A stretch of DNA of 64,000 nt from Prevotella sp. UBA4217 (GCA_002379425.1 DFTH01000014.1:62547-126546), one strand, 5' to 3'; shown: positions 42,293 to 53,606, counted from the first letter of the stretch. Numbers and translations: made by a program. The notes: generated by a model not told the origin, from the sequence alone.

Positions 42293-45112
42293 ATGGATTA
42301 CAATTTCAGAGAAATCGAACAGAAATGGCAGAAGCGATGGGTGGAGAATGGAACCTATCGCGTGGTGGAGGACAAGAACAAGAAGAAGTTCTACGTGCTG
42401 AATATGTTCCCTTACCCCTCTGGAGCAGGACTCCACGTGGGCCATCCCCTGGGCTACATCGCCAGTGATATCTATGCCCGCTACAAGCGTCAGCAGGGCT
42501 TCAACGTGCTGAACCCCATGGGCTACGATGCCTACGGACTGCCCGCAGAGCAGTATGCCATCCAGACGGGCCAGCACCCCGAGAAGACCACCTTCGAGAA
42601 CATCGACAGATACAGAAGTCAACTCGACAAGATCGGCTTCTCATTCGACTGGGAGCGCGAGGTCCGTACTTGCGACCCCATCTACTACAAGTGGACACAG
42701 TGGGCCTTCCAGCGTATGTTCAAGAGTTATTTCAGTACGTCGTCGAAGAAGGCACAGCCCACCATCAAACTGATTGAGCACTTCGAACTGATGGGTACTG
42801 AGAACTGCAACGCCCTCGGCACGGAGGAACTGCACTTCACGGCCTCCGACTGGGCTGGTTTCTCTGAGAAGAAGAAGCAGGAAGTGCTGATGAACTACCG
42901 CATTGCCTACCTGGCCGACACGATGGTGAACTGGTGCCCGAAACTCGGCACGGTACTCGCCAACGATGAGGTGGTCGATGGTGTCAGCGTACGTGGCGGC
43001 TATCCTGTGGTGCAGAAGAAGATGCGCCAGTGGTGCCTCCGCGTCTCGGCCTACGCCCAGAGATTGCTCGACGGTCTGGAAGAGATAGACTGGACGGACT
43101 CCCTGAAGGAGACCCAAAGGAACTGGATCGGTCGAAGCGAAGGAACCGAAGTGGAGTTCAAGGTTGCTGACAGCGACAAGCACTTCACCATCTTTACCAC
43201 CCGCGCCGATACGATGTTTGGTGTCACCTTCATGGTGCTGGCTCCAGAGAGCGATCTCGTGGCTGAACTCACCACACCTGACCAGAAGGCAGAGGTAGAA
43301 AAATATCTCGACTATGTGAAGAAGCGCACGGAGCGCGACCGTCAGATGGACCACAAGGTGACGGGTGTCTTCTCTGGCTCGTATGCCATCAATCCGTTTA
43401 CGGATGAGAAGATTCCCATCTGGATTGCTGAATACGTGCTCGCTGGCTATGGAACGGGTGCCATCATGGCCGTGCCTGCCCACGACTCTCGTGACTATGC
43501 CTTCGCCAAGCACTTCGACCTGCCCATCATCCCCGTCATCGAGGGTGCAGATGTCAGCGAGGAGAGTTTCGATGCTAAGGATGGTATCATGTGCAACTCT
43601 GCGTCAGATAAGTTCTCACTCAACGGTCTTACCGTCAAGGAGGCCATCGCTGCCACCAAGAAGTTCGTCACAGAACAGGGCCTGGGTCGCGTGAAGGTCA
43701 ACTATCGTCTGCGCGATGCCATCTTCTCTCGCCAGCGTTACTGGGGTGAGCCGTTCCCTGTGTATTATAAGGACGACATGCCCTATATGATTCCGAAGGA
43801 ATGTCTGCCCTTGGAGTTGCCTGAGATTGATAAGTACCAGCCCACAGAGACGGGTGAGCCCCCATTGGGACGTGCCAAGATATGGGCCTGGGATACGAAG
43901 ACGGACAAGGTGGTGAGCAAAGACCTTATCGACAACAAGACCGTCTTCCCCTTGGAGTTGAACACGATGCCTGGCTTCGCAGGCTCCAGCGCTTACTATC
44001 TGCGCTATATGGACCCGAAAAACGAGAAAGCCCTCGTGAGTCGTGATGCTGATGAGTACTGGCGCAACGTTGACCTCTATGTAGGAGGTACGGAGCACGC
44101 TACAGGTCACCTGATTTATTCGCGCTTCTGGAACAAGTTTCTCTACGACTCTGGCTACTCTTGCGAGGACGAGCCCTTCAAGAAACTCGTCAACCAGGGT
44201 ATGATCCAGGGCCGCTCTAATTTCGTCTATCGTATTGAGGACGAGGGAGCCGACAAGGGTAAGTTTGTCAGTTTTGGCCTGAAGGATAAATACACCACCA
44301 CGCCTATCCATGTGGATGTGAACATCGTTTCAGCCGATATCCTTGACATTGAGGCCTTTAAGGCATGGCGCCCTGAATACGAGAACGCAGAGTTTATACT
44401 TGAGAACGGCCAGTACAAGTGCGGCTGGGCTATCGAGAAGATGTCGAAGTCGATGTTCAACGTGGTCAATCCGGATATGATCGTCGAGAAGTACGGTGCT
44501 GATACGCTGCGTCTCTACGAGATGTTCCTGGGTCCTGTTGAGCAGTCGAAGCCTTGGGATACCAACGGTATCGACGGCTGTCACCGCTTCCTCCGCAAGT
44601 TCTGGAACCTCTATCAGAACGGTTTCGACGAGGGTGAGGCAACGGCAGATAACCTGAAGAGCGTACATAAACTCATCAAGAAGGTATCACAGGATATCGA
44701 GACCTTCTCATACAACACCTCCATCTCTGCCTTCATGATCTGCGTGAACGAACTTTCGCAGCAGAAGTGCAAGAACAAGGAGATGCTAAAGACCCTCGTC
44801 ATCCTCATCGCTCCATTTGCACCGCATATCGCTGAGGAACTTTGGGAGATGCTGGGCGAGCAGGGTAGTGTCTGCGACTCCAAGTGGCCTACATGGAATG
44901 AGGAATATCTCGTGGAGAGTCAGGTTAAACTGGGTATCGCCTTCAACGGCAAGGCTCGCTTCGAGATGCAGTTTGCCGCTGATGCCGACAACAAGACCAT
45001 CGAGGATGCAGTGCTGGCCGACGAGCGTGCTAAGAAGTATCTCGAAGGCTTCCAGGTGGCAAAGGTTATCATCGTCCCTAAGCGTATGGTGAATATTGTA
45101 CTGAAAAAGTAA
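42293..45112 (+). CDS. leuS: Leucyl-tRNA synthetase
   Basis: A 939-residue class I synthetase. The HIGH motif appears as [10 protein letters not shown] near residue 48, the editing domain covers about 225-420 ([20 protein letters not shown] and [19 protein letters not shown]), and the KMSKS loop is [15 protein letters not shown] near 716. The C-terminal anticodon-binding and tRNA-arm domains are complete. It leads an operon: the YitT gene starts at the base directly after its stop, then rdgB and porZ follow with overlaps. Confidence 0.97.
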   Translation: MDYNFREIEQKWQKRWVENGTYRVVEDKNKKKFYVLNMFPYPSGAGLHVGHPLGYIASDIYARYKRQQGFNVLNPMGYDAYGLPAEQYAIQTGQHPEKTTFENIDRYRSQLDKIGFSFDWEREVRTCDPIYYKWTQWAFQRMFKSYFSTSSKKAQPTIKLIEHFELMGTENCNALGTEELHFTASDWAGFSEKKKQEVLMNYRIAYLADTMVNWCPKLGTVLANDEVVDGVSVRGGYPVVQKKMRQWCLRVSAYAQRLLDGLEEIDWTDSLKETQRNWIGRSEGTEVEFKVADSDKHFTIFTTRADTMFGVTFMVLAPESDLVAELTTPDQKAEVEKYLDYVKKRTERDRQMDHKVTGVFSGSYAINPFTDEKIPIWIAEYVLAGYGTGAIMAVPAHDSRDYAFAKHFDLPIIPVIEGADVSEESFDAKDGIMCNSASDKFSLNGLTVKEAIAATKKFVTEQGLGRVKVNYRLRDAIFSRQRYWGEPFPVYYKDDMPYMIPKECLPLELPEIDKYQPTETGEPPLGRAKIWAWDTKTDKVVSKDLIDNKTVFPLELNTMPGFAGSSAYYLRYMDPKNEKALVSRDADEYWRNVDLYVGGTEHATGHLIYSRFWNKFLYDSGYSCEDEPFKKLVNQGMIQGRSNFVYRIEDEGADKGKFVSFGLKDKYTTTPIHVDVNIVSADILDIEAFKAWRPEYENAEFILENGQYKCGWAIEKMSKSMFNVVNPDMIVEKYGADTLRLYEMFLGPVEQSKPWDTNGIDGCHRFLRKFWNLYQNGFDEGEATADNLKSVHKLIKKVSQDIETFSYNTSISAFMICVNELSQQKCKNKEMLKTLVILIAPFAPHIAEELWEMLGEQGSVCDSKWPTWNEEYLVESQVKLGIAFNGKARFEMQFAADADNKTIEDAVLADERAKKYLEGFQVAKVIIVPKRMVNIVLKK

Positions 45113-46078
45113 ATGACAGTAGATCGTAGATATATTTGGAATGAGGCAAAGGACTATTTCTTCATCACCGTCGGACTGGTGATGTTTGCCATTTCCTTTA
45201 CCGTCTTTCTGATGCCCTATCAAATCGTAGCAGGTGGTGTGACGGGTCTTTCCGCCATCATCTACTACGCTACGGGCTTCCATCTTGAGAATACCTATAT
45301 CATCATCAATGTGGCATTACTAGTGGTGGCGCTGAAGATACTGGGCTTCAAGTTCATGATGAAGACCATCTATGCCATTTTCGCCCTCTACTTCCTGCTG
45401 ATGTTCGCACAGGAGATTATGCCTACGCAGGAAAATGGATTACCTATCAAACTGCTGGGTGAGGGACAGGACTTCATGTCGATGATCATTGGCTGTGTGA
45501 TTACAGGTATCGGACTGGCAACGGTCTTCCTGCATAATGGCTCGACGGGAGGAACAGATATCATTGCCGCCAGCATCAATAAGTATCACAATGTGTCGCT
45601 TGGACAGGTGCTCATCACTGTCGATTTCTGTATCATCGGCTCATGTATGTTCTTTCCTCAGTTTGGCACCTATATTGAACGAGCCCATAAGGTGATGTTT
45701 GGTTTCTGTGTGATGGCCTTGGAAAACTTCGTGCTCGACTATGTAATGAATGCGCGTCGCGAGTCTGTGCAGTTCATGATCTTCACAAAGAAATGGCAGG
45801 AGATAGCCAATGCCATCGGCACTGAGATGAACCACGGTGTGACCATCCTCGACGGCCATGGCTGGTACACAGGACAAGAGATGAAAGTGCTTTGTATCCT
45901 CGCCAGGAAGAACGAGAGCGTGAACATGTTCCGACTTATCAAGATGATCGACCCTAATGCGTTCGTATCGCAGAGTAGCGTTATTGGTGTCTATGGCGAG
46001 GGCTTCGACGAGATGAAGGTGAGAGTGAAGAAGACAGAAGAAGAAAAAGGGAGAAAGAAGGAGATAGAAGAAGCATGA
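45113..46078 (+). CDS. YitT-family membrane protein (DUF161/DUF2179)
   Basis: A 321-residue protein: about six N-terminal membrane helices with the YitT patterns [24 protein letters not shown] and [20 protein letters not shown], then a soluble DUF2179 domain from about residue 235 ([50 protein letters not shown]). Function unknown; proposed transport. The start directly abuts the leuS stop and its own stop overlaps rdgB by 4 bases. Confidence 0.9.
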   Translation: MTVDRRYIWNEAKDYFFITVGLVMFAISFTVFLMPYQIVAGGVTGLSAIIYYATGFHLENTYIIINVALLVVALKILGFKFMMKTIYAIFALYFLLMFAQEIMPTQENGLPIKLLGEGQDFMSMIIGCVITGIGLATVFLHNGSTGGTDIIAASINKYHNVSLGQVLITVDFCIIGSCMFFPQFGTYIERAHKVMFGFCVMALENFVLDYVMNARRESVQFMIFTKKWQEIANAIGTEMNHGVTILDGHGWYTGQEMKVLCILARKNESVNMFRLIKMIDPNAFVSQSSVIGVYGEGFDEMKVRVKKTEEEKGRKKEIEEA

Positions 46079-46710
46079 AGATCGTATTCGCAACGAACAA
46101 CCAGCATAAACTCTCTGAGATTCGTTCGATTCTGGGCAATAGTATCGAGGTGCTATCCTTAAAGGACATCGGCTGTGACATTGATATTCCGGAGACAGGT
46201 ACGACACTCGAGGAGAATGCACTCCAGAAGGCCCAGTATGTATATGACCACTATCATATTGACTGCTTTGCGGATGATACAGGCTTAGAGGTGGATGCAC
46301 TCAACGGTGCTCCTGGGGTCTATTCTGCCAGATATGCCAGTATGACAAATGATCCTGGTATCTCAAGCCATGACTCAGAAGCCAATATGACCCGTCTGCT
46401 CAGGGAATTAGGAGAAAATAACAATCGTAAGGCACGATTCCGCACAGTGATCGCGTTAATACAAAAGAAGGATGTCTGTCCCTGTGGCTGTACCAGCATC
46501 AAGGAAATCCATCAGTTTGAGGGTATCGTCGATGGTGAGATTATCCGTGAGCGCAGGGGAGGGGAGGGCTTCGGCTATGATCCTATCTTCCAGCCTGAAG
46601 GCTATGACAAAACCTTTGCTGAACTTGGCATGGAGATTAAAAACCATATTAGTCACAGGGCACGCGCCGTACAGAAACTGGCTGATTATTTATTGAAGAT
46701 TAAAAATTGA
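46075..46710 (+). CDS. rdgB: Non-canonical purine NTP pyrophosphatase (RdgB/HAM1)
   Basis: A 211-residue house-cleaning enzyme that converts ITP, dITP and XTP to monophosphates and so keeps deaminated purines out of nucleic acids. Family motifs: [15 protein letters not shown] at the N-terminus, [21 protein letters not shown] near residue 67, [20 protein letters not shown] near 161 and [10 protein letters not shown] near 194. Overlaps the YitT gene by 4 bases and the porZ start by 4. Confidence 0.95.
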   Translation: MKIVFATNNQHKLSEIRSILGNSIEVLSLKDIGCDIDIPETGTTLEENALQKAQYVYDHYHIDCFADDTGLEVDALNGAPGVYSARYASMTNDPGISSHDSEANMTRLLRELGENNNRKARFRTVIALIQKKDVCPCGCTSIKEIHQFEGIVDGEIIRERRGGEGFGYDPIFQPEGYDKTFAELGMEIKNHISHRARAVQKLADYLLKIKN

Positions 46711-48656
46711 AGACTGAAAAAGGAGTTATAGGGAAAGTAAGATGGCAGCAAAGAATCTTGCTGCTACTGCTGACCATTCAGTATTCACTGTTCTCTGTCT
46801 CCCAAGTTGGAACCTGGAAAAACCATCTGGCCTATCATGACGTACAGAATATCTGTGCCGCTGATCATTATCTATTTGTATTGGCTTCCAATGGTCTCTA
46901 TCAGTATAATCAAAATGACCAAAGCATCTTAACCTTCGACAAGACTAACGGACTCAGTGATACAAACATTACTCATATTGCCTGGAACCAACAAGCCAAG
47001 AAACTGATAATCGTCTATCAAAATTCAAACATTGATCTGATAGATGTATCAGGCAATGTCGTCAATATCTCTGCCCTCTATAATAAGACAATGACAGAGG
47101 ATAAGACTGTCAACAAGATCACCATTGACGGCATCTATGCCTGGCTGCATTGCGCTTTTGGCTATGTGAAAGTGAATATGCAACGGGCAGAGATTGCTGA
47201 CACCTATTCACCCAACCATCCTGAATATCCCACCAGTCTGCCCGCTTATGATGAGAAGAAAGACCTTTCTCAATACATGACTATTGTATCCACTCTCAGT
47301 CCTGGTGGACCAAAATATAATAACTTCTACGAGTCGAAAATTCATCATGGAAAACTCTATACCACAGGTGGCTTTTTCCTCTCTGGCATGAATGATCCAA
47401 GATATCCTGGAACTGTCCAGGTATTTGATGGAAATGACTGGACTATCTATGAAGATGAACTGAACAAAGTAACGGGCTATCAATATGTAGATAATAACTG
47501 CATTGACATTGATCCTGCTGATGAGAATCATGTGTTTGTGGGTGGTAGATGCGGACTGTATGAATTTCAGGATGGTAAACTAAAACAATACTTTAATAAG
47601 GATAATAGTCCATTGAAAGGTGCTATTGACGGTAGAAAAGAATTAGACAATAACTTTGTACTCATTAATAGTGTCCAGTTCGACTCAGAAGGAAATCTCT
47701 GGGTACTCAATAGTCAGGCTAAAGATGTTAATCTGCTGGAACTGAAAAAAGACGGAACATGGAACAATCACTACCAGTCATTATTACAGGATGGAAACGG
47801 GACAGGTATGACAGGATTAAGGAGTATGTTTTTTGACAGTAGGAATTATCTGTGGTTCGTTAATACCTCTTGGCTGGATCCAGCAGTGATGTGCTATGAT
47901 CCATCAACAGATAAACTATACAAATACAATTCTTTTGTCAATCAAGACGGTACTACCTATCATCCTACATACGTCTATTGTGCCTGTGAAGACAAAGAAC
48001 ATAATATCTGGATAGGTACGAATATCGGACCCTTTATGATTGAAAGTGGGGAAGTGGGACAGGAGAGCGTCACCTTCAACCAGATTAAGGTGCCGCGCAA
48101 CGATGGTACAGACTATGCCGACTATCTGCTCAATGGAGTTTATATTAATCACATTGCCATAGATGGAGGTAATCGAAAATGGTTTGCCACCAATAGTGCC
48201 GGTGTCTTTCTCATCAGCGCAGATAATATGACACAGATAGCCAATTATAACAAAAGTAACTCTTATCTCTTGTCAGATGATATACTTTCAACAGCCATCA
48301 ACCAACAGTCTGGCGAAGTGTTTTTCCTATCAGACAAAGGTCTCTCTTCTTATCTCAGCGATGCTACAGAACCTTCTGAGGAAATGACAGATGATAATGT
48401 ATATGCATATCCTAACCCTGTTACTCCAGACTATACAGGACAAATAACCATCGTCGGACTTTCCTATAACGCAGATGTGAAAATCACAGCATCAAATGGT
48501 ACTCTGATAGCCGAAGGCAGAAGTAATGGAGGCATGTTTACATGGAATGGTTGTGATAAGAAAGGTAAGAGAGTTGCCAGTGGTATCTATATGGTCATCA
48601 CTGCCACTTCAGACGGAAAGAAAGGTGTCGTCTGTAAGATAGCCATCATCAATTAA
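46707..48656 (+). CDS. porZ: Type IX secretion protein PorZ
   Basis: A 649-residue exported protein. The best start is the TTG at 46707, overlapping the rdgB stop as TTGA; no in-frame ATG precedes the signal peptide ([18 protein letters not shown]). The body is two beta-propellers, with PorZ-type opening [20 protein letters not shown] and two-component-propeller repeats such as [20 protein letters not shown] and [11 protein letters not shown]. The C-terminal domain ([20 protein letters not shown], then GTFTW-like [20 protein letters not shown]) is a type IX sorting signal. PorZ sits on the surface as part of the attachment complex that delivers anionic LPS to cargo. It implies a functional T9SS in this organism. 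Confidence 0.88.
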   Translation: MKTEKGVIGKVRWQQRILLLLLTIQYSLFSVSQVGTWKNHLAYHDVQNICAADHYLFVLASNGLYQYNQNDQSILTFDKTNGLSDTNITHIAWNQQAKKLIIVYQNSNIDLIDVSGNVVNISALYNKTMTEDKTVNKITIDGIYAWLHCAFGYVKVNMQRAEIADTYSPNHPEYPTSLPAYDEKKDLSQYMTIVSTLSPGGPKYNNFYESKIHHGKLYTTGGFFLSGMNDPRYPGTVQVFDGNDWTIYEDELNKVTGYQYVDNNCIDIDPADENHVFVGGRCGLYEFQDGKLKQYFNKDNSPLKGAIDGRKELDNNFVLINSVQFDSEGNLWVLNSQAKDVNLLELKKDGTWNNHYQSLLQDGNGTGMTGLRSMFFDSRNYLWFVNTSWLDPAVMCYDPSTDKLYKYNSFVNQDGTTYHPTYVYCACEDKEHNIWIGTNIGPFMIESGEVGQESVTFNQIKVPRNDGTDYADYLLNGVYINHIAIDGGNRKWFATNSAGVFLISADNMTQIANYNKSNSYLLSDDILSTAINQQSGEVFFLSDKGLSSYLSDATEPSEEMTDDNVYAYPNPVTPDYTGQITIVGLSYNADVKITASNGTLIAEGRSNGGMFTWNGCDKKGKRVASGIYMVITATSDGKKGVVCKIAIIN

Positions 48657-48657
48657 G

Positions 48658-48693
48658 AAGAATGCTGGAGTCTAACTTAACTCCAGCATTCTT
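48658..48693. terminator. Bidirectional terminator between porZ and nadA
   Basis: AAGAATGCTGGAGT and ACTCCAGCATTCTT form a perfect 14-bp stem. The right arm lies within the last codons of nadA, which is transcribed leftward. Confidence 0.8.
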
Positions 48694-49619
48694 TCTATAG
48701 GCTTTACTGCTTTCTTTGCTATCTGAGGATCAATCTCTATCTGCGGACTCTCTGTCTTCAGACAATTATAGACCTTTTCGAGTGTATTCATCTTCATATA
48801 CTGGCACTCGTTACAACTGCATTCCAAACCACTCTCGCTTATTTCCGGAGGTACAGGGATAAATTCCTTGTCTGGACAAGTTCGCTGCATCTCATGGAGA
48901 ATACCAGCCTCTGTAGCCACGATAAACTGCTGCTTGTCACTCTGCTGAGCATAATTGAGCATCGTAGCCGTACTGCCCTTGACGTCTGCCACGGCCAGAA
49001 CAGGGGCCTTACACTCTAAGTGAGCCATCACTACAGCCTCGGGATACTGTTTCTTTAGAGCAATGATCTTTTCTACAGAGAAACGCTCATGCACATGGCA
49101 GCCACCATTCCAAAGCAACATCTCACGACCTGTTACCTCGTTGATATAATTGCCGAGGTTATAGTCAGGTCCAAAAATCAGTTTGGCATCCTTTGGCAAC
49201 TGATCCACAACCTTCTTGGCATTACCACTGGTAACAACTACATCCGTCAGTGCCTTGACGGCTGCTGTAGTATTGACGTATGAGATAACCTGATAGCCAG
49301 GATGCTCATCCTTGAACTTCTTTAAATCCTCAGCCTTACAAGAGTCAGCCAATGAACAACCAGCAGCCAAGTCTGGACAAAGAACCATCTTATCTGGAGA
49401 AAGCAGTTTACAGGTCTCAGCCATGAAATGAACACCACACATAACCATAATCTTGGCATCCGTCTCTGCAGCCTTGCGAGCCAGAGCCAGGGAGTCACCC
49501 ACGAAGTCAGCGATATCCTGAATATCACCTATTGTATAATAGTGAGCCAGGATGATAGCATCTTTCTCCTGACACATTCGGCGGATTTCCGCTTTCAATT
49601 CCTCAGTTTTCAACACCAT
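48672..49619 (-). CDS. nadA: Quinolinate synthase A
   Basis: A 315-residue 4Fe-4S enzyme that condenses iminoaspartate with dihydroxyacetone phosphate to quinolinate in de novo NAD synthesis. Family segments are AIILAHYYTIGDIQDIADFVGDS near residue 19, VMCGVHFMAETCKLL near 78, and CSCNECQYMKMNTLEKV near 271; the three cluster cysteines lie in these and near SLADSC. No nadB or nadC is adjacent. The 3' end overlaps a terminator stem. Confidence 0.95.
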   Translation of the reverse strand: MVLKTEELKAEIRRMCQEKDAIILAHYYTIGDIQDIADFVGDSLALARKAAETDAKIMVMCGVHFMAETCKLLSPDKMVLCPDLAAGCSLADSCKAEDLKKFKDEHPGYQVISYVNTTAAVKALTDVVVTSGNAKKVVDQLPKDAKLIFGPDYNLGNYINEVTGREMLLWNGGCHVHERFSVEKIIALKKQYPEAVVMAHLECKAPVLAVADVKGSTATMLNYAQQSDKQQFIVATEAGILHEMQRTCPDKEFIPVPPEISESGLECSCNECQYMKMNTLEKVYNCLKTESPQIEIDPQIAKKAVKPIERMLELS

Positions 49620-49759
49620 ATTATTTTTATCTTTTCTTTATTTTTTCTTTTTAAAAATAGAATGAATAGTATGATATGCCGTGAATATCTTGAAAACTTT
49701 TCCTTTATTTATTTGAATGGAAAGTTATACTCATGGAACTATCGGTTATTCATACTATC

Positions 49760-49974
49760 TGTGGATTCTTTCTCTCTGATAATGAATATCTAAGATACTT
49801 TATCCACAATGATCAATTCTGGTGCAAAATTAATAAGTTTATATCTTTTTTCAGCAAAAATCTGTGGAAATCTTTAAAATTCCTGCTGAATAAGTATGTG
49901 GATATCCTTCTTTCGTCTATGTCTTATTGATAATTATAATAATATCCACATAGTTTTCCACACAGTTATCAACA
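49760..49974. other. oriC: Candidate replication origin (DnaA-box cluster)
   Basis: In the 379-base AT-rich gap between nadA and an acyltransferase gene. Compared with the DnaA box TTATCCACA: exact at 49800-49808; one mismatch at 49897-49905 (reverse), 49942-49950, 49954-49962 and 49966-49974; two mismatches at 49760-49768 and 49863-49871 (both reverse). The tract 49926-49942 (TTGATAATTATAATAAT) between boxes is a plausible unwinding element. Two parS sites 39 kb away agree with an origin domain. No dnaA gene is in the window, so the call rests on sequence pattern alone. Short open frames here are not credible genes. Confidence 0.65.
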
Positions 49975-49982
49975 ATTTTTCG

Positions 49983-49990
49983 TATCTTTG
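49983..49990 (+). promoter_or_regulatory. -7 promoter box for the acyltransferase
   Basis: TATCTTTG, 8 bases before the ATG at 49999 and directly next to the last DnaA-like box, so DnaA binding could influence it. Confidence 0.6.
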
Positions 49991-49998
49991 CAGGCGAA

Positions 49999-51147
49999 AT
50001 GAAGTCAAACGAATTATTATTATCAGACACGATTAAGTATCTGCGGTTTCCTATGACCGTTGGTATTATTTTAATTCATTCTGACTTGGCTCGTGTTGGA
50101 ATAACTATCCATGGTGTACAATACGGGATGAATTATCCCGACTGGTATTTATATTTTTGTGTATTGTTTAGTGAAACCCTAAGCAGTATTTGCGTTCCTG
50201 CTTTCTTTGTTATTTCAGGTTATCTCTTTTTCTATAAGGTAGATTATAATGGAAGTGTCTATGCACAAAAGTTGAAGAAAAGGATCAAGACACTACTGGT
50301 TCCCTATTTTCTATGGAATATGATAGCCTTGCTCTTCAGGGTTGTCAGAATGTCGCCTCTCTTTTCTTCTGTTTTTCAGAATGTCAATAATGTGGAGTTT
50401 CATTTTTCATTGATTCGCCTCTTTAATTCTTTCTTTTATGATGACTGGACTAATGGACTATTCGTTTATCCTGATATCGGCGTAAGGTTAGAAAGTCCTA
50501 TTCCCATGAACGGACCAATGTGGTATGTCCGTGACTTGATGATTATCATATTGCTGACACCTATTGTCTATTGTCTGATAAAAAAATTGAAAGTATGGTT
50601 TTTAATTGGTATGGCTATTGTCCTATATTACGGCAGTTATCATATCTTCCCAAATATGAAGTCTTTGACTATACTTATTGACTATTTTTTCTTTTTCTCA
50701 TGGGGAGCCTATTACAGTATCAACAAACTGAATATAGTGGAGCAGATGAGAAGGATAAAGTATATACCTATTCTTTTCTTGATATTAGTGTTATTATGTT
50801 TGATAACCAATAGTACTGAATATAATAGGTATGTGCATTTCCCAACCATATTGACGGGTATTGTCTCTTCAGTAGCGTTGGTTTCCTATTTGTTGGAGAA
50901 GGGTAGAATACATGTCAATGAAACACTTGCCAATAGCAGTTTCTTTATATTCGCTCTCCATTCACTCATCCTTAATGAGATAGGAAAACTGCTGTTTATC
51001 TGTGTTGGCTGCAATGACTCACCACTTATGTTACTATTCCTATATATATTGATTCCTGTTGTCACTATTCTTATTTGTGTAGGTTTGTATAAGTTACTGA
51101 ACAGGTTTGCTCCTGGAGTTTGTAGTTTATTGACAGGTGGCAGATAG
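49999..51147 (+). CDS. Acyltransferase family 3 membrane protein
   Basis: A 382-residue protein with about ten membrane helices. The family opening (SDTIKYLRFPMTVGIILIHSD, with the catalytic-type His) is followed by VPAFFVISGYLFFYK and KRIKTLLVPYFLWNM, both typical of acyltransferase 3 proteins that O-acetylate surface glycans. Late segments NSSFFIFALHSLIL also fit. The gene is more AT-rich than most neighbours, as is common for surface-polysaccharide modifiers that are exchanged between strains. Confidence 0.88.
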   Translation: MKSNELLLSDTIKYLRFPMTVGIILIHSDLARVGITIHGVQYGMNYPDWYLYFCVLFSETLSSICVPAFFVISGYLFFYKVDYNGSVYAQKLKKRIKTLLVPYFLWNMIALLFRVVRMSPLFSSVFQNVNNVEFHFSLIRLFNSFFYDDWTNGLFVYPDIGVRLESPIPMNGPMWYVRDLMIIILLTPIVYCLIKKLKVWFLIGMAIVLYYGSYHIFPNMKSLTILIDYFFFFSWGAYYSINKLNIVEQMRRIKYIPILFLILVLLCLITNSTEYNRYVHFPTILTGIVSSVALVSYLLEKGRIHVNETLANSSFFIFALHSLILNEIGKLLFICVGCNDSPLMLLFLYILIPVVTILICVGLYKLLNRFAPGVCSLLTGGR

Positions 51148-51169
51148 GAAAGACTGACCATATAGAAGA

Positions 51170-51706
51170 ATGAAGAAACTTCGTACGATAGAGATGCAGC
51201 GGTTGTCTGTGGAAGAGTTCCATCAGGCAAGCAAACTACCACTTATAGTGGTGCTCGACGATGTGCGCTCGATGCATAATGTAGGCAGTGTTTTCCGTAC
51301 TGGCGATGCTTTCCGTATCGAGGCTGTCTATCTGTGTGGTATAACATCCACACCTCCGATGGCAGAGATTCACAAGACAGCCCTTGGCGCAGAGGATAGT
51401 GTCAATTGGAAGTATTTCATGACGGCTCTTGAGGCTGTTGCTTCGTTGAAGGCTGATGGATATGAGGTATTATCCGTCGAACAGGCACATGGTTCAACGA
51501 TGCTGCAGGATTTCGTACCTCAAAAGGATAGGAAATATGCAGTCATCTTTGGCAACGAAGTAAAGGGTGTCCATCAGGAAGTGGTTGATGCCAGCGATGA
51601 TTGCCTGGAGATTCCACAGTTCGGCACCAAGCATTCGATGAATGTCTCTGTTACTGCAGGTATTATCATTTGGCACTTCGCGAATAAGTTGATTATAAAT
51701 AAATAA
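51170..51706 (+). CDS. TrmH/SpoU-family RNA methyltransferase
   Basis: A 178-residue SPOUT methyltransferase, catalytic domain only. Motif 1 is VVLDDVRSMHNVGSVFRTGDAF near residue 25; motif 2 is YAVIFGNEVKGV near 122; motif 3 is LEIPQFGTKHSMNVSVTAG near 143, which forms the knot and binds SAM. It likely 2'-O-methylates a ribose in tRNA or rRNA; the target cannot be named without the substrate-binding N-domain. Confidence 0.92.
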   Translation: MKKLRTIEMQRLSVEEFHQASKLPLIVVLDDVRSMHNVGSVFRTGDAFRIEAVYLCGITSTPPMAEIHKTALGAEDSVNWKYFMTALEAVASLKADGYEVLSVEQAHGSTMLQDFVPQKDRKYAVIFGNEVKGVHQEVVDASDDCLEIPQFGTKHSMNVSVTAGIIIWHFANKLIINK

Positions 51707-51732
51707 GGTGACAAATCATTGTCACCTTATTT
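51701..51732. terminator. Bidirectional terminator
   Basis: AAATAAGGTGAC and GTCACCTTATTT form a perfect 12-bp stem with an 8-base loop between the converging methyltransferase and rubredoxin genes. Confidence 0.8.
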
Positions 51733-51744
51733 ATTATTAAGGAT

Positions 51745-51903
51745 TTAGTCCTCGGGTTTGAACTCGTCCTTGCCAACACCACAGACGGGGCACACCCAGT
51801 CTTCGGGGATATCCTCAAACGCTGTTCCTGGGGCGATGCCACCATCGGGGTCTCCTACTGCGGGGTCATAGACATAGCCGCAAACTTCGCAAACATACTT
51901 CAT
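51745..51903 (-). CDS. Rubredoxin
   Basis: A 52-residue iron protein (start [20 protein letters not shown]; a longer open frame upstream overlaps the glycosyltransferase and is rejected). Two CXXC pairs, CEVCGY near residue 5 and [11 protein letters not shown] near 38, hold a single Fe(SCys)4 centre. In anaerobes rubredoxin gives electrons to oxygen and peroxide-detoxifying reductases. It is the last gene of a leftward run after a GT9 gene. Confidence 0.95.
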   Translation of the reverse strand: MKYVCEVCGYVYDPAVGDPDGGIAPGTAFEDIPEDWVCPVCGVGKDEFKPED

Positions 51904-51916
51904 AATCGTAAAATGT

Positions 51917-52969
51917 TTAGTTATTAATAAGGGATGATATTCTCTCAACAATCCGTTCTGGCGGAATGTTATTCAGGCATGCATAGTCGCCACGCTGGCA
52001 TGGCTTATTGCCAAAGATGCTGCACGGGCGACAATCAAGTTCTATCTGAATGGCATTCTCTTCTGATTGTTTGAAGCCATAGAAGCCAGCCATCGGGTGA
52101 GTGGCTCCCCAGATACTGATTACAGGGATACCTGTTAGTGAAGCCAGATGCATATTTGCTGAATCCATCGACAGCATCACATTCAAATGACTCATGACAA
52201 TCAATTCCTGATGTATGGTTTCACAGTGCAGGCTGGCGTGAATACATTGTGGGTACTGGTTACACCATCGCTGAAAATACTGATCTTCTTGTTCACCTTT
52301 TCCAAAGAGAAAGATATGTGCCTTGGGATACTCTTTGGTCAATTGGTCAATAACCTGTTCCATCAGCCGTAGAGGATAGATCTTCCCTTCATGGGCTGCA
52401 AAAGGTGCAATGCCTATCCATTGTTCATCGTCTTTCTTTTGTCCGATCATGGAGGGCAACAGATTCAGGTTTCCTCCTTCTTTGGGGAAGATGGAATTAA
52501 ACAGATTAAAATCAATAGGGTATCCCAGACGTGCAAAGACTTCAGCGTAATTCTCAAATGATGAGGGAAGATACTCTTTTACTTTGTTTTTGTAGGCAAT
52601 CAGTTTTCGCCGTTGTCTGCGGTGCTTGTCGATGTGTTCCACACGATACCTGCCCAGATTGAATCGAGCCCTGAGATAGTCAGAACGCAGTACATTGTGC
52701 AGGTCAGCCACTTTGGTAAACTGTTTGGCTACCAGTCTGCGATAGAGTGCATTCAGTCCTTTGATGCCAACATATTCTTTCTTAAGATCTGCTTCCATGA
52801 AATTAACATTAGGTGCAAGGTCTTCAAAGAGTGTTCGGGCAAATCCCTTACTCAGTACAGTGATACGGATATCAGGGTACTGTTTAGCCAATGCCCAGAC
52901 TACCGGTACAACCATGGCCACATCACCCAATGCGGAGAATCGTATAACAAGTATATGCTCCTTTCTCAT
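51917..52969 (-). CDS. Glycosyltransferase family 9 (heptosyltransferase-like)
   Basis: A 350-residue GT-B fold protein. N-terminal [22 protein letters not shown] and the C-terminal acceptor-side segments [21 protein letters not shown] near residue 177, [27 protein letters not shown] near 264 and [12 protein letters not shown] near 310 are typical of ADP-heptose:LPS transferases. It probably adds a core sugar to lipopolysaccharide. It lies 10 bases after a DUF4254 gene. Confidence 0.92.
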   Translation of the reverse strand: MRKEHILVIRFSALGDVAMVVPVVWALAKQYPDIRITVLSKGFARTLFEDLAPNVNFMEADLKKEYVGIKGLNALYRRLVAKQFTKVADLHNVLRSDYLRARFNLGRYRVEHIDKHRRQRRKLIAYKNKVKEYLPSSFENYAEVFARLGYPIDFNLFNSIFPKEGGNLNLLPSMIGQKKDDEQWIGIAPFAAHEGKIYPLRLMEQVIDQLTKEYPKAHIFLFGKGEQEDQYFQRWCNQYPQCIHASLHCETIHQELIVMSHLNVMLSMDSANMHLASLTGIPVISIWGATHPMAGFYGFKQSEENAIQIELDCRPCSIFGNKPCQRGDYACLNNIPPERIVERISSLINN

Positions 52970-52979
52970 TAGTCAGTGT

Positions 52980-53588
52980 TTAGTTTTCGCTTTTATATAG
53001 TATAGGATTAGTGTCGGGGTCGTTGTACATCTTCATCTGTCGATATACTTTCATGTATTTTCTTCCAGCAGCAATATCGTCCAGGAGTTGATCTATGGCC
53101 AATGACAGGTCTTTTTGCTGTTCCAGCAAGATGTCCAGTTTTCCTTGGCATTTGGCAATATGCTCTGGTGAAGCATCCTTACGCTCTACCTGTTCTTGCA
53201 TGTGGTAGATTTTCAAGGCGAGGATGCTCAGACGATCCACAGCCCAGGCAGGACTCTCCGTATTGAGTCTGGCATCAGGCAGAATGCTCACTTCACTGTA
53301 TTGATGGCGGAAGTAAGAATCGATTTTTTCTACAAGGTCCGTACGGTCCTGGTTACTATGGTCGATGCGCCTTTTCAGCGACAAGGCATCAACAGGATTG
53401 ATATGTGGATCACGAATGATATCCTCATAATGCCATTGGACGGTATCAATCCAGCATTTGAGATAGAGATTGTATTCTATACTACCTTTTGCGTAGGGAT
53501 TTTTGATAGGGGTATTGACATCATCAGTGAGATGATAGTCATCAATGGCCCGTTTGAAAATCTGATTGGCTTGTTTTGTAAATGACAT
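52980..53588 (-). CDS. DUF4254 protein
   Basis: A 202-residue helical protein (start MSFTKQANQIFKRAIDDYH). The DUF4254 pattern is recognisable in LYLKCWIDTVQWHYEDIIRD near residue 40, ALSLKRRIDHSNQDRTDLVE near 68, and TESPAWAVDRLSILALKIYHM near 110. Function unknown. Across Bacteroidota it commonly neighbours GT9 genes, as here, so a link to LPS-core assembly is plausible inference. Confidence 0.88.
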   Translation of the reverse strand: MSFTKQANQIFKRAIDDYHLTDDVNTPIKNPYAKGSIEYNLYLKCWIDTVQWHYEDIIRDPHINPVDALSLKRRIDHSNQDRTDLVEKIDSYFRHQYSEVSILPDARLNTESPAWAVDRLSILALKIYHMQEQVERKDASPEHIAKCQGKLDILLEQQKDLSLAIDQLLDDIAAGRKYMKVYRQMKMYNDPDTNPILYKSEN

Positions 53589-53606
53589 GATATTTGTTTT
53601 ATTCCG

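Noticed and set aside
49733..49930. 65-codon open frame in the origin-like gap
   Set aside because: It runs through the DnaA-box cluster, has no promoter and a Phe/Ser/Ile-rich composition typical of AT-rich non-coding DNA.
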